Below are positions 43,985 to 53,073 of a stretch of DNA of 64,000 nucleotides, piece by piece (position 1 is the stretch's first letter; the number at the start of each line of letters is the position of its first letter). A model generated the notes under the pieces. It saw only the letters and a program-made list of their open reading frames with translations, searched no databases and was not told the origin of the DNA. Where the stretch lies: assembly GCA_017569285.1 (NCBI GenBank), contig CP069419.1:2666001-2730000 (forward strand). Reading direction: 5' to 3'. A program made the translations under genes and the position numbers. The DNA comes from Clostridiales bacterium. Lineage in GTDB: Bacteria > Bacillota > Clostridia > Christensenellales > Aristaeellaceae.

Positions 43985-44011
43985 GTGGAAAACCAACCCC
44001 GAACCATCATC

Positions 44012-44044
44012 AGCGCCCGCCGCAGACCGCGGCGGGCGCTTTTG
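44012..44044 (+). terminator. Terminator after cellobiose phosphorylase
   Basis: 12-bp stem AGCGCCCGCCGC / GCGGCGGGCGCT followed by four T. Confidence 0.88.
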
Positions 44045-44070
44045 GACGGATTCCCGCACAATGACATGAA

Positions 44071-44097
44071 GAAAGCCCCGGCAGAACTGCCGGGGCC
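44071..44097 (-). terminator. Terminator of the ABC importer operon
   Basis: On the minus strand, stem GCCCCGGCAG / CTGCCGGGGC followed by TTTCTTC, 37 bases past the binding-protein stop. Confidence 0.8.
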
Positions 44098-44133
44098 CCT
44101 TTATATAGGAGGTTGACTCTGGATGGCTTGGGA

Positions 44134-45654
44134 TTATTCGCCGAGGAAGGCCTTCAGCTGGGCGTTGGCTTCGTCCACGACCTTCTGCATTCCGGCACCT
44201 TCCAGCTTGGAGAGGAGCTCGGGCAGCTTTTCGTCCACGTCCACCGCGCCGGTGCACAGGCTCAGGGAGTAGGCTTCCTTGATGTTGGCGATCTGGGCGA
44301 TTTCGGTTTCAACGGGCTTGCTGTCGAAGGTGAAGCCGTAGATCGGAAGCTTCTTGGAGCCGGCATAGAACTCAGCGAACCGCTGCTGGAAGTCAGCGCC
44401 CTGACCCTTCTGCGGGGGCAGCAGGGTGACGTTGCCCAGGCCGTTGGTCCAGGGGGAGTAGGTGGAACGGGCATCGGTGAATTCAACTTCACCCGCGTCG
44501 TTCAGGTTGTAGTGGATGCCTTCCACGCCGTAGTTCATCAGGGTCATGACATAGGGATCGGTGTTCAGCAGGTTCAGGAACTTCATGGCCTCGACCGGAT
44601 GCTCGCTGTTGGCGGAAATCGCCATCATGGCGCCCTGGACGGAGGTGTTGTCGATGTAGGGGGCATCGGTGGTCATCACGTAGGCGACCTGGATGCCGCG
44701 CTGCTCGGAAGTGGTGAACTCATAGCCGTAGAGGGAAACTTCGGAAGAGATCAGGTAGTTCGCGGTGTTCTGGGCATTGCGCCAGGTATCGGTCGCGGTT
44801 TCGCCGATGGCGATGGCGGGATCGATGTAGCCGGCCAGGTAGTATTCACGCATCTGCTTGGCGAACTTCTCGAACTCGGGGGTCGCGAACTTGTTGAAGA
44901 TCACGTTGCCGTAGGCACCGGGGGTGGAAACGTCTTCGGTGTTCATGTAGTAGCTCAGCAGGCCGTTGGCATCGCCGGTGACGATGGGCGTTCCGGTGAC
45001 ATAGCGTTCCACGACAGCGCCTTCAAAGATGAAGGGGTAGAAGACCTTTCCGTCTTTTTCCTCGCCGGCCTTCACGGTCGCGAAGATGTCATTCCAGCCG
45101 TAGAAGCCGGCCTTTTCCACGTCTTCCAGGGTGTAGCCGTATTTCTCGAGCAGGGTGACGTTGACGTCCCAGGTGTTCATGGTGGCAAAATCCTTGAAGC
45201 CGGGAACCGCGTAGATGCCCTTTTCTCCATCGGGACCTTCGGTCAAGGCGCCTTCAAACAGCAGCTCGGGCAGGACGGTCTTCAGCTCCGCACCGTACTC
45301 GGCGAGCAGGTCGTCTTCCGGGTCATCCAGGCGGACGTAGGCGCCCTTCTTGGCGTAGGGAGCATACTCGTTCGCGGTCCAGGAGCAGGTGAACAGGATG
45401 TCGTATTCGGAACTTCCGGAGTTCACCGCGTTCTGGGCGGTCTGGTCAAAGTTGCCCCAGGTTCCCCAGGTGGGAACGATGGAGACGCCGATCTTTTCGT
45501 TCAGGTAAGCATTCAGCTTTTCGAGGACGGCGGCGTCATCAGTGACGTTGTTGCCTTCCAGCAGGATGGTGATTTCCACGGGGGAATCCGCCATTGCCGG
45601 GACCAGGGAGAGCAGCATCATGGCTGCCAGGATGAGGGCCAGGAACTTCTTCAT
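44134..45654 (-). CDS. ABC sugar importer, substrate-binding protein (LplA-like)
   Basis: A 506-residue exported solute-binding protein. The signal peptide ends AMADSPVE and lacks a lipobox cysteine, which is odd for a monoderm binding protein. The mature part has the cluster-1 extracellular sugar-binding fold (TWGTWGNFDQTAQNAVNSG, DILFTCSWTANEYAPYAKKG, MAISANSEHPVEAMKFLNLL) and an LplA-type C-terminal domain (IYGFTFDSKPVETEIAQIANI; DUF3502-like). The ATG at 45654 has TTGGAGG 7 bases upstream; in-frame codons further upstream are not signal-like. It is the third gene of a minus-strand operon after two permeases. The substrate is likely an oligosaccharide, with cellobiose or chito-oligomers suggested by the flanking phosphorylases. 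Confidence 0.88.
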   Translation of the reverse strand: MKKFLALILAAMMLLSLVPAMADSPVEITILLEGNNVTDDAAVLEKLNAYLNEKIGVSIVPTWGTWGNFDQTAQNAVNSGSSEYDILFTCSWTANEYAPYAKKGAYVRLDDPEDDLLAEYGAELKTVLPELLFEGALTEGPDGEKGIYAVPGFKDFATMNTWDVNVTLLEKYGYTLEDVEKAGFYGWNDIFATVKAGEEKDGKVFYPFIFEGAVVERYVTGTPIVTGDANGLLSYYMNTEDVSTPGAYGNVIFNKFATPEFEKFAKQMREYYLAGYIDPAIAIGETATDTWRNAQNTANYLISSEVSLYGYEFTTSEQRGIQVAYVMTTDAPYIDNTSVQGAMMAISANSEHPVEAMKFLNLLNTDPYVMTLMNYGVEGIHYNLNDAGEVEFTDARSTYSPWTNGLGNVTLLPPQKGQGADFQQRFAEFYAGSKKLPIYGFTFDSKPVETEIAQIANIKEAYSLSLCTGAVDVDEKLPELLSKLEGAGMQKVVDEANAQLKAFLGE

Positions 45655-45824
45655 AACAGTACCTCCAAATAAGATTTTGTATTTGCAAGCAGCGGCAGGA
45701 CCACCGCTGTTCTTACCGGGGATTAATCGCAACCTCAATCGGCGCAACTCCGCACTGCGGAGATTGCTTGTTTCGGTTGAATTCAGAACCGATGAAATAT
45801 CCGCCACAGGCGGTCATCGGTTCT

Positions 45825-46754
45825 TCATCCCTTGACCGATCCTATCGTCAGTCCGGCCACCACATAGCGCTGGAAGAAGGGGTAGGCGCAGGCGATGGGC
45901 AGGACGATGAACACGACGACGGCCATCCGCATGGTCTGGCTCGGGAGCGCCGCGATGGCGGACGCGCCGGAGGCGCCGATCATCGAGGAGTTGCGGGCCA
46001 GGAACTCGGCGTTGCGCTGCATCTCCATCAGCAGGTACTGCAGGGGATACAGGTCGCGCTTGGTGACATACAGCAGGCACAGGAACCATTCGTTCCAGTA
46101 GGCCAGGGCGGTCAGCAGGGCCACGGTGGCGATGCCGGGTTTGACGATCGGCAGGATGATGCGCACCAGGGTGGTGTATTCGCCGCTTCCGTCGATTGTG
46201 GACGCTTCGATCAGGTCGAAGGGAACCGACGTCTGGAAGAAGGTGCGCATGATGATGATATTGAACGGGCTCACCAGCATCGGGACGATCAGGGCCGCGT
46301 AGTTGTTGCCCATGCCCAGCAGGTTGCGGCAGATGATGTAGGTGGGGATCAGGCCGCCGCCGAAGATCATCGTGAAGAAGCTGAGGAAGCTGAAGAACCC
46401 GCGGAGCTTGTAGTCCTTCCGGAACAGGGGGTAGGCGTACAGGACGCACATGCTGACGCTGAGCACCGTACCGACGATCGTGATAAAGAAGCTGTTGAAA
46501 TAGCTGCGCCAGAGCGCGTCACCCAGGTTGAACACCTGTTTGTAGGCATCCAGGGACAGGGCGGCGGGAGTGAAGGAATAACCGATCTGCCGGATGCTGT
46601 CCTCCGAGGAGAAGGAAATGATGATGACGAAGATGAACGGGATGATACAGGCCAGGGCAAAAACGCCCAGGATCAGGTGAAAAACGCTTTCGGTTTTCCG
46701 GCTGATCATGTTCAGGCGGAAGGCGCCGGCTTTTTTCTTCACTGCGGTCGTCAT
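45825..46754 (-). CDS. ABC sugar importer, permease (LplC/MalG-like)
   Basis: A 309-residue permease with six helices. The cytoplasmic coupling motif is clear (EASTIDGSGEYTTLVRIILP, the EAA loop). It pairs with the permease at 46784. No ATPase gene is present; such importers usually share an MsmX-type ATPase encoded elsewhere. About 170 untranslated bases lie between it and the binding-protein gene (45655-45824), where I see only a small inverted repeat near 45740-45790. Confidence 0.92.
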   Translation of the reverse strand: MTTAVKKKAGAFRLNMISRKTESVFHLILGVFALACIIPFIFVIIISFSSEDSIRQIGYSFTPAALSLDAYKQVFNLGDALWRSYFNSFFITIVGTVLSVSMCVLYAYPLFRKDYKLRGFFSFLSFFTMIFGGGLIPTYIICRNLLGMGNNYAALIVPMLVSPFNIIIMRTFFQTSVPFDLIEASTIDGSGEYTTLVRIILPIVKPGIATVALLTALAYWNEWFLCLLYVTKRDLYPLQYLLMEMQRNAEFLARNSSMIGASGASAIAALPSQTMRMAVVVFIVLPIACAYPFFQRYVVAGLTIGSVKG

Positions 46755-46783
46755 GACGTTTCCTCCTTCCTTTATTACAGTGT

Positions 46784-47761
46784 TTAAAACAAGCTGCTAT
46801 CCGAATCCAGTTTCCGGACAATCCCGTTGGCGGCCATGATGCATACGAAGCCGACCAGGTTCTGCAGGAAGCCGGCCGCGGTACTCATGCCGACGTTGCC
46901 GGTGGAAGTGTAGGCGCGGTATACGTAGGTATCGACCACCTGGGTGACCGGGAACAGCGGCGCGGAGTTCATTGGGACGGACCAGAAGAGGCCGAAGTCT
47001 GCGTTGAAGATCTTGCCGACGTTCATGATCAGCAGGATGATGATCATGGGCTTCAGGTGGGGCAGGGTGACATGGATCACCTGCTGCCACTTGGTGGCAC
47101 CGTCCACGGAGGCCGCCTCATACTGCGTGCGGTCGATGCCCGTGATCGCGCTGAGGTAGAGCACGGTGGAATAACCGGTGTTCTTCCAGATGGAGCAGAT
47201 GGTGAGGATGTACGGCCAGTAGCCCGGTGAGTTGTACCAGTCGACCACGTCGCCCCCGGCGGCCCGCTGCGCGCGGACGATCATGCCGTTGGTCGGATCC
47301 AGGAAGGCGAACAGGAAGTAGGAAACAACGACCCAGCTGAGGAAGTAGGGGAAGAACATCATGGTCTGGTAGGTCTTGGCCAGGAATTTCCGCGTCAGCT
47401 CGCTCATCATGATGGCGAAGGCGACGGAGATCAGCAGGCCCAGTACGATCCACAGGGCGTTGTAGCCGATGGTGTTGCGGATCATGGTGACGCTCTCGCT
47501 GGTGAAAAGGAACTGGAAGTTTTTCAGCCCGACCCAGGGACTCTTCAGCAGGTTCATCGGGAACGGGATCTTCCGCGTCGGCAGCTTGTAGTCCAGGAAG
47601 GACATCATGATGCCGAACATGGGAAGGTACCGGATCAGCAGCAGCCAGATGGTGGCCGGCAGCATCATCGTGGTGAGCCAGAATGTTTTCTTCCGGGAAG
47701 CGGAAGGGGTGCGGCGCATGCGGAGATCGGCCTGGCGGGCTTTTGTTTGCAGCGTGGACAT
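46784..47761 (-). CDS. ABC sugar importer, permease (LplB/MalF-like)
   Basis: A 325-residue permease. A positively charged N-terminal tail is followed by six helices and the EAA loop (YEAASVDGATKWQQVIHVTLP). It is the first gene of the minus-strand importer operon, with GGAGAGGAGG before the ATG. It is divergent from nagA across a 211-base control region in which I could not find a convincing promoter for this side. Confidence 0.92.
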   Translation of the reverse strand: MSTLQTKARQADLRMRRTPSASRKKTFWLTTMMLPATIWLLLIRYLPMFGIMMSFLDYKLPTRKIPFPMNLLKSPWVGLKNFQFLFTSESVTMIRNTIGYNALWIVLGLLISVAFAIMMSELTRKFLAKTYQTMMFFPYFLSWVVVSYFLFAFLDPTNGMIVRAQRAAGGDVVDWYNSPGYWPYILTICSIWKNTGYSTVLYLSAITGIDRTQYEAASVDGATKWQQVIHVTLPHLKPMIIILLIMNVGKIFNADFGLFWSVPMNSAPLFPVTQVVDTYVYRAYTSTGNVGMSTAAGFLQNLVGFVCIMAANGIVRKLDSDSSLF

Positions 47762-47972
47762 GGAACCATTTGCCTCCTCTCCGTAGTGCCTGGTTTTGCT
47801 TTGTCCTATCTGGTACCTGAATTCTACAAAAAAGACAGGAGCCGTGTCATTATCTCCGTTTGTGAATTCTTGCCTCCGGTTGTTGTGTTGGCAAAACCGG
47901 ACAATTGGGTATTGAAAACCGCCGGAATCTGCGATACCCTAACATCAGAAAACAGAACAGGAGTGTGGGAAT
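47762..47972. promoter_or_regulatory. Divergent control region between the sugar importer and nagA
   Basis: A 211-base intergenic region with a weak plus-strand match (TTGAAA 47912-47917, a 17-base spacer, TACCCT 47935-47940) for nagA. It is a sensible place for an operator of the AraC-type regulator at 56034, but no clear repeat stands out by eye. Confidence 0.35.
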
Positions 47973-49103
47973 ATGCTGATCCGGAATGCCCGGCTTTATA
48001 TAGGAAATGATTTCGAAAACGGTTCGGTCCGCCTGCGGGACGGAAGGATCGCGGAGGTCGGGAAGGACCTGCGCGCGGAAGCCGGGGAACGTGAGACTGA
48101 CCTGGGCGGGGACTTCCTGCTGCCGGGATTTGTGGACGTGCATATCCACGCGTTCGGCGGAAGGGACACCATGGAGGGCGAGGACGCGGTGCGGGCGATG
48201 AGCCGGGAACTGCGGAAGCTGGGTGTCGCGGCATTCTGCCCGACCACCATGAGCGCGGGCCCGGAGGACACAAAGAACGCCGTCGCGGGCATCCGCGCGG
48301 TGATGGAGAAGCCGGAGAAGGACGGAGCCCTGGTCCTCGGCGCGCACATGGAGGCGCCTTTCCTGCAGGAGAGCAAGGCCGGCGCCCAGCGGAAGGAATT
48401 CTTCCTCAATCCTTCATTTGAAAGACTGGAAGAAATGACCGGGGGAGATCCCGGAATCGTGAGGCTGATCACCATGGCCCCGGAAAAGGACGGCAGCGAG
48501 GCATTCATCCGCCGCGCAGCGGAGGCCGGGATCCATGTGTCCATCGGCCATACGGCGGCCACGGCGGAGGAGACCCACCGGGCGGCGGAATGGGGCGCGG
48601 ACCATGTGACCCATACGTTCAACGCGCAGACGCCGCTGACGCACCGGGCGCCGGGAGTCCCCGGCGCGGCGCTGACGGATGACCGGCTGTACTGCGAAAT
48701 GATCTGCGACGGAATCCACCTCCACCGGGACACCGTGCGCCTGCTGGCAAAGTGCAAGGGACCGGAGCGGGCGGTGGCAATCACCGACGCGATGGAAGCT
48801 GCCGGCCTGCCGGACGGGGAGTACGCCCTGGGCGGGCAGAAGGTGTTCGTGAAGGACGGGGCCGCCCGGCTGGCGGACGGAACGCTGGCCGGATCCGTGC
48901 TGACGATGCCGCAGGCGCTGGAGAATCTGATCCACCGGTTCGGTATCCGCCCGGAGGACGCGTGCGCCATGTGCACCTGCACCCCCGCGGATTCCATCGG
49001 GGAGAAGCGGACCGGCCGGATCACGGCGGGCGCGCCGGCGGTGCTGACCCGCTGGAGCCCGGACTGGCACATGGCCGGGGTGATCACCGGAGACGCGGAA
49101 TAA
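47973..49103 (+). CDS. nagA: N-acetylglucosamine-6-phosphate deacetylase
   Basis: A 376-residue amidohydrolase that converts GlcNAc-6-phosphate to glucosamine-6-phosphate and acetate. The metal/catalytic set is present: His57 and His59 (VDVHIHAFGG), Glu127 (HMEAPF, where most homologues have HLEGPF), His193 (IGHTAAT), His214 (THTFNAQ) and the catalytic Asp272 (ITDAMEAAGLPDG). It stands just upstream of chitobiose phosphorylase and a sugar-phosphate mutase, completing a GlcNAc catabolic route. nagB is not in the window. Confidence 0.94.
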   Translation: MLIRNARLYIGNDFENGSVRLRDGRIAEVGKDLRAEAGERETDLGGDFLLPGFVDVHIHAFGGRDTMEGEDAVRAMSRELRKLGVAAFCPTTMSAGPEDTKNAVAGIRAVMEKPEKDGALVLGAHMEAPFLQESKAGAQRKEFFLNPSFERLEEMTGGDPGIVRLITMAPEKDGSEAFIRRAAEAGIHVSIGHTAATAEETHRAAEWGADHVTHTFNAQTPLTHRAPGVPGAALTDDRLYCEMICDGIHLHRDTVRLLAKCKGPERAVAITDAMEAAGLPDGEYALGGQKVFVKDGAARLADGTLAGSVLTMPQALENLIHRFGIRPEDACAMCTCTPADSIGEKRTGRITAGAPAVLTRWSPDWHMAGVITGDAE

Positions 49104-49145
49104 ACAAGGACGCCAAAGAGAGACAATAAAGCACAACCCCATTCC

Positions 49146-49173
49146 TTGAACCGGATTTTGCGGAAGGTATAAT
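49146..49173 (+). promoter_or_regulatory. Promoter of the chbP operon
   Basis: TTGAAC (49146-49151), a 16-base spacer and a perfect TATAAT (49168-49173), 46 bases before chbP. The chbP-mutase-sensor set can therefore be expressed apart from nagA. Confidence 0.65.
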
Positions 49174-49219
49174 AAAATCAGGAAAACCTGAATTTTATAT
49201 ACAGAACGGGGATGTGAAT

Positions 49220-51625
49220 ATGCGCTACGGTTTTTTTGACGATCAGGCGCGGGAATACGTGATTGACCGCCTGGATACCCCCCAGTCCATGACCAACTAC
49301 CTGGGCACCCAGCGGATGGGCACCGTGATCTCCCACAATGCGGGCGGGTACTCCTGGCTGGACAGCCCCCAGCACCACCGGATTACGCGGTTCCGGCCGA
49401 ACGGCGTGCCGATGGACTGGCCGGGGCACTACGTCTACCTGCGGGATGACGAGAGCGGAAAGTACTGGTCGCTGAGCTGGCAGCCGACAGGGCTTCCGGA
49501 GGGCGAAGCGAAGTATGAGGCCCGCCACGGGCTGAGCTATTCCCGCTTCCGGTGCGAGGCGCAGGAAATCGCCGGGGAGCAGGTGCTGTTTATTCCCCGG
49601 GAGGACGGGGACGACGATCCCGTGGAGATCTTTGACGTGAAGGTCCGGAACCTGTCGGACCGGCCCCGGAAGATCAGCGTTTACGGATATGTGGAATTCT
49701 CTTTCCATGAAATCGATATGGACAACCAGAACTTCCAGATGAGCCTGTATGCCGCCGGCTCCCACTACGAGGACGGCGCGGCGCTGTGCGAGCTGCACTA
49801 TGAACAGGACGCCTGGCAGTTTTTTGCGGGCAATTTTGAGCCGGACAGCTTTGACGGTGTCCGGGAAGCCTTTATCGGGCCGTACCGCACGGAGCGGAAT
49901 CCGCTGGGCGTGGAAGCTGGAAAACTGACCGGCTCCACGGAACTGGGCGGCAACCCCTGCGGCGCGCTGCAGAAGAAGCTGGAGCTTGCGCCCGGGGAGG
50001 AAGCGCGCGTGCTCTTCTACCTGGGAACCGGCCGGGGAAAGGCGGTCCGGCAGGCGAGGGAGAAGTATGACGAAGCCGGGACTGACAGGGCGTTCGCGGA
50101 GCTGAAGCAGTTCTGGGACGAAAAACTGGGACAGCTGCAGGTCTCCACACCCCATGAAAACATGAACCGGTCCCTGAACATCTGGAACCTGTACCAGAGC
50201 GAGATCAACGTGCTGTTTTCCCGCTTCTCCTCCTTTATCGAGGTGGGCGGGCGGACCGGGCTGGGCTACCGGGATACGGCGCAGGACGCCATGTGCATTC
50301 CGCACGCCGAACCGGACATGTGCATGAAGCGGATCCGCCAGCTGCTGCACGGGCAGATGCGCATGGGCTACGGCCTGCACCTGTTCGATCCCGCGGTGCT
50401 GGAGCAGGGAGAGGAGGACGGGTTCAAATCCCCGACGGTGATTCCCGAAACGGATAAGAAGAGCATGTTGCACGGGATCAAGGACGCCTGCGCGGACGAC
50501 GCGCTGTGGCTGATTCCCGCCATTGTGGAGAATGTGCGGGAAAGCGGCGACGCATCCTTTCTGGATGAGGTAATCCCCTTCGCGGATGAAGGCGAGGGCA
50601 CCGTATGGGAGCATATGAAGGCTGCGCTGGACTTCTCCTACAGCCAGATCGGCGCCCACGGCATCACCAAAGGCCTGCGGGCGGACTGGAACGACTGCCT
50701 GAACCTGGGCGGCGGCGAGAGCGCGATGGTCGCGTTCCTGCTGGTGTGGGCCACGAACCACTTCCTCGATGCGGCAAAGGCGCTGGGCCGGACGGAGGAC
50801 GAAAAACGGTACACGGAGCTGAAGGCGGGCATGGAGGAAACCTGCCGGAAGACGCTGTGGAACGGGGAGTGGTTCCTGCGCGGGTTCACGGCGGACGGCC
50901 GGGAAATCGGTTCCCGGGAGGCCGCAGAGGGCAAGGTCCACATGGAGAGCAATACCTGGGCGGTGGTGAGCGGAACGGCCACGCAGGAGCAGGGCCTGTC
51001 CTGCATGGACGCGGTGGACGAGTGGCTGTACACGCCCTGGGGCCTGATGCTGAACGCGCCGTCCTTTGTGACGCTGGACGACAGCATCGGGTTTGTGACC
51101 CGGGTATATCCCGGCGTGAAGGAAAACGGGGCGATCTTCAGCCATCCGAATCCCTGGGCCTGGGTGGCGGAATGCATGCTGGGCCGCGGAAGCCGTGCCA
51201 TGAAGTTCTACGACGCGCTGCTGCCGGAAAACCAGAACGACAAGATGGAAATCCGCCAGGCGGAGCCCTACAGTTACTGCCAGTTCATCATGGGACGGGA
51301 CCACACGGCCCACGGCCGGGCCCGGCATCCCTTCATGACCGGCTCCTCCGGCTGGGCATACTACGCGGCGACCCGCTATATGCTCGGTATCCGCCCCGGC
51401 TTCGACACGCTGACGGTGGATCCGTGCATTCCCGCGGACTGGGACGGCTTTGAGGCCGTGCGCCGGTGGCGGGGCGCGGAATACCGCATCACCGTGCGGA
51501 ACCCCTGGCATGTGGAAAAGGGCGTGCGGTCCATCCGGGTGGACGGCGTGGAAGTGGCGGATATTCCTGCCTTCGAAAGCGGCACCCATCAGGTGGAGAT
51601 TGAGATGGGAGGCGCGGCCGTATGA
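49220..51625 (+). CDS. chbP: N,N'-diacetylchitobiose phosphorylase, GH94
   Basis: An 801-residue enzyme, the same length as Vibrio ChBP. It uses phosphate to split (GlcNAc)2 into GlcNAc-1-phosphate and GlcNAc. The features that separate this branch from cellobiose phosphorylase are present ([66 protein letters not shown]). The general acid is Asp492, the same number as in the characterised enzyme. There is no signal peptide. It overlaps the mutase gene by 4 bases. nagA upstream and the mutase downstream support the GlcNAc substrate. Confidence 0.92.
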   Translation: MRYGFFDDQAREYVIDRLDTPQSMTNYLGTQRMGTVISHNAGGYSWLDSPQHHRITRFRPNGVPMDWPGHYVYLRDDESGKYWSLSWQPTGLPEGEAKYEARHGLSYSRFRCEAQEIAGEQVLFIPREDGDDDPVEIFDVKVRNLSDRPRKISVYGYVEFSFHEIDMDNQNFQMSLYAAGSHYEDGAALCELHYEQDAWQFFAGNFEPDSFDGVREAFIGPYRTERNPLGVEAGKLTGSTELGGNPCGALQKKLELAPGEEARVLFYLGTGRGKAVRQAREKYDEAGTDRAFAELKQFWDEKLGQLQVSTPHENMNRSLNIWNLYQSEINVLFSRFSSFIEVGGRTGLGYRDTAQDAMCIPHAEPDMCMKRIRQLLHGQMRMGYGLHLFDPAVLEQGEEDGFKSPTVIPETDKKSMLHGIKDACADDALWLIPAIVENVRESGDASFLDEVIPFADEGEGTVWEHMKAALDFSYSQIGAHGITKGLRADWNDCLNLGGGESAMVAFLLVWATNHFLDAAKALGRTEDEKRYTELKAGMEETCRKTLWNGEWFLRGFTADGREIGSREAAEGKVHMESNTWAVVSGTATQEQGLSCMDAVDEWLYTPWGLMLNAPSFVTLDDSIGFVTRVYPGVKENGAIFSHPNPWAWVAECMLGRGSRAMKFYDALLPENQNDKMEIRQAEPYSYCQFIMGRDHTAHGRARHPFMTGSSGWAYYAATRYMLGIRPGFDTLTVDPCIPADWDGFEAVRRWRGAEYRITVRNPWHVEKGVRSIRVDGVEVADIPAFESGTHQVEIEMGGAAV

Positions 51626-53043
51626 TTCAGTTCGGTACAGGCGGCTGGCGGGCCGTGATCGGCGACGGGTTTACCCGGGACAATATCCGGCGGATCGCGG
51701 CGGCACTCGCCCGGCGGATGGTGCGCGAAGGCTGCGCGGGGCAGGGAATCTGCGCCGGGTATGACCGGCGCTTCCTGAGCCGCGAGGCGCTGATCTGGTT
51801 CTGCGAGGTGCTGGCGGGGGAAGGCGTGAAGGTGCGCTTCGTCAACATGTCCTGCCCGACACCGCTGGTGATGTTCACCGTGAAGCGGATGGGCCTGCCC
51901 TACGGCGCCATGGTGACGGCCAGCCACAACCCGGCCATCTGGAACGGCATCAAGCTGTTTACCGAAGGCGGCCGGGACGCGGCGGAAAACTATACGCGGG
52001 AGATTCAGGAGGAGGCCAACGCCCTGGACGAGGCCGGGATCCGGTCCGTTCCCTTTGAGCAGGCAAAGGCGGAAGGAAAGATTGAACTTGTGGACCCGCG
52101 GGACGAATACCTGGATTCCATCCTGCGGCAGGTGGACACGGACGCCATCCGGAAACGGCGGCTCCGCATCGTGCTGGACCCGATGTTCGGCGTGAGCCTG
52201 ACCGGGCTGCAGACCATCCTGTACACGGCCCGGTGCGACGTGGACGTGATCAACGACCGGCATGACGCCTTTTTCGGACGCCACCTGCCGGCCCCGAACC
52301 CGGAGACGCTGGTGGACCTGCAGTACGCGGTGAAGGAACACCGGGCGGACGTGGGCATCGCCACGGACGGCGACGCGGACCGGCTCGGCATCATCGACGA
52401 GAACGGCCGGTATGTGACCGCCAACGAAACACTGGCGCTCATGTACTATTATCTGTTAGAATATAAGGGATGGCGCGGGGCGGTGGCCCGCAACATCGCC
52501 ACCACCCACCTGCTGGACCGGATCGCGGAAGCCTACGGGCAGGTGTGCGCGGAGGTGCCGGTGGGCTTCAAGTACATCTCGGCCGGCATGGACGAGCATG
52601 ATGCCCTGATCGGCGGGGAATCCTCCGGCGGCCTGACCGTCCGCGGGCATATCTCCGGCAAGGACGGCCTGTACGCGGCCAGCCTGCTGGTGGAGATGAT
52701 CAGCGTGACCGGGAAGAAGCTGAGCGAGCTGGTGAACGACCTGTTCGCCCGCTTCGGGGAGCTGCATACGGCGGAGTATGACTGGCCGCTGACGCAGGAG
52801 CTGAAGGACCGCATCTTCCGGATGATCATGGAGGAGAAACGGGTTCCGGACCTGGGCCGGAAGGTTGAAAAAATCAGCTATATGGACGGATGCAAGGTTT
52901 ACCTGGACGGCGGATGGGTGATCGTCCGCTTCTCCGGAACGGAACCGAGGGTCCGGATTTTCGCGGAGGCGGAAACGGAAAAGGCGGCGCGGAACCTGGT
53001 GGAGATCATGGCGCGCCATACCGGACTGCCCTGGACGGAATAA
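51622..53043 (+). CDS. Phosphohexomutase, probable GlcNAc-1-P to GlcNAc-6-P mutase
   Basis: A 473-residue alpha-D-phosphohexomutase. The active-site phosphoserine is Ser101 (TASHNP), the metal loop is DGDADR (249-254), the sugar-binding loop is GGESSGG and the phosphate-binding loop is RFSGTEPRVRIF. The family cannot be split by eye into glucose-, mannose- or GlcNAc-specific types. Translational coupling to chbP implies that it turns the GlcNAc-1-phosphate product into GlcNAc-6-phosphate for NagA. It differs from the anabolic GlmM, whose usual neighbours are absent. Confidence 0.88.
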   Translation: MIQFGTGGWRAVIGDGFTRDNIRRIAAALARRMVREGCAGQGICAGYDRRFLSREALIWFCEVLAGEGVKVRFVNMSCPTPLVMFTVKRMGLPYGAMVTASHNPAIWNGIKLFTEGGRDAAENYTREIQEEANALDEAGIRSVPFEQAKAEGKIELVDPRDEYLDSILRQVDTDAIRKRRLRIVLDPMFGVSLTGLQTILYTARCDVDVINDRHDAFFGRHLPAPNPETLVDLQYAVKEHRADVGIATDGDADRLGIIDENGRYVTANETLALMYYYLLEYKGWRGAVARNIATTHLLDRIAEAYGQVCAEVPVGFKYISAGMDEHDALIGGESSGGLTVRGHISGKDGLYAASLLVEMISVTGKKLSELVNDLFARFGELHTAEYDWPLTQELKDRIFRMIMEEKRVPDLGRKVEKISYMDGCKVYLDGGWVIVRFSGTEPRVRIFAEAETEKAARNLVEIMARHTGLPWTE

Positions 53044-53073
53044 GAAACAAACCGGGAAGGAACGAAGGATACC

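Noticed and set aside
39818-44257. A 1479-codon open frame on the minus strand
   Set aside because: It is antisense to the ABC-F and cellobiose phosphorylase genes, has a His/Gln/Arg-rich composition and no motifs. It is a by-product of strong GC3 codon bias.
44113-45672. A plus-strand frame opposite the sugar-binding protein
   Set aside because: The minus-strand gene has a signal peptide, a ribosome-binding site and an operon context; the plus frame is Gly/Val-rich with no domain.
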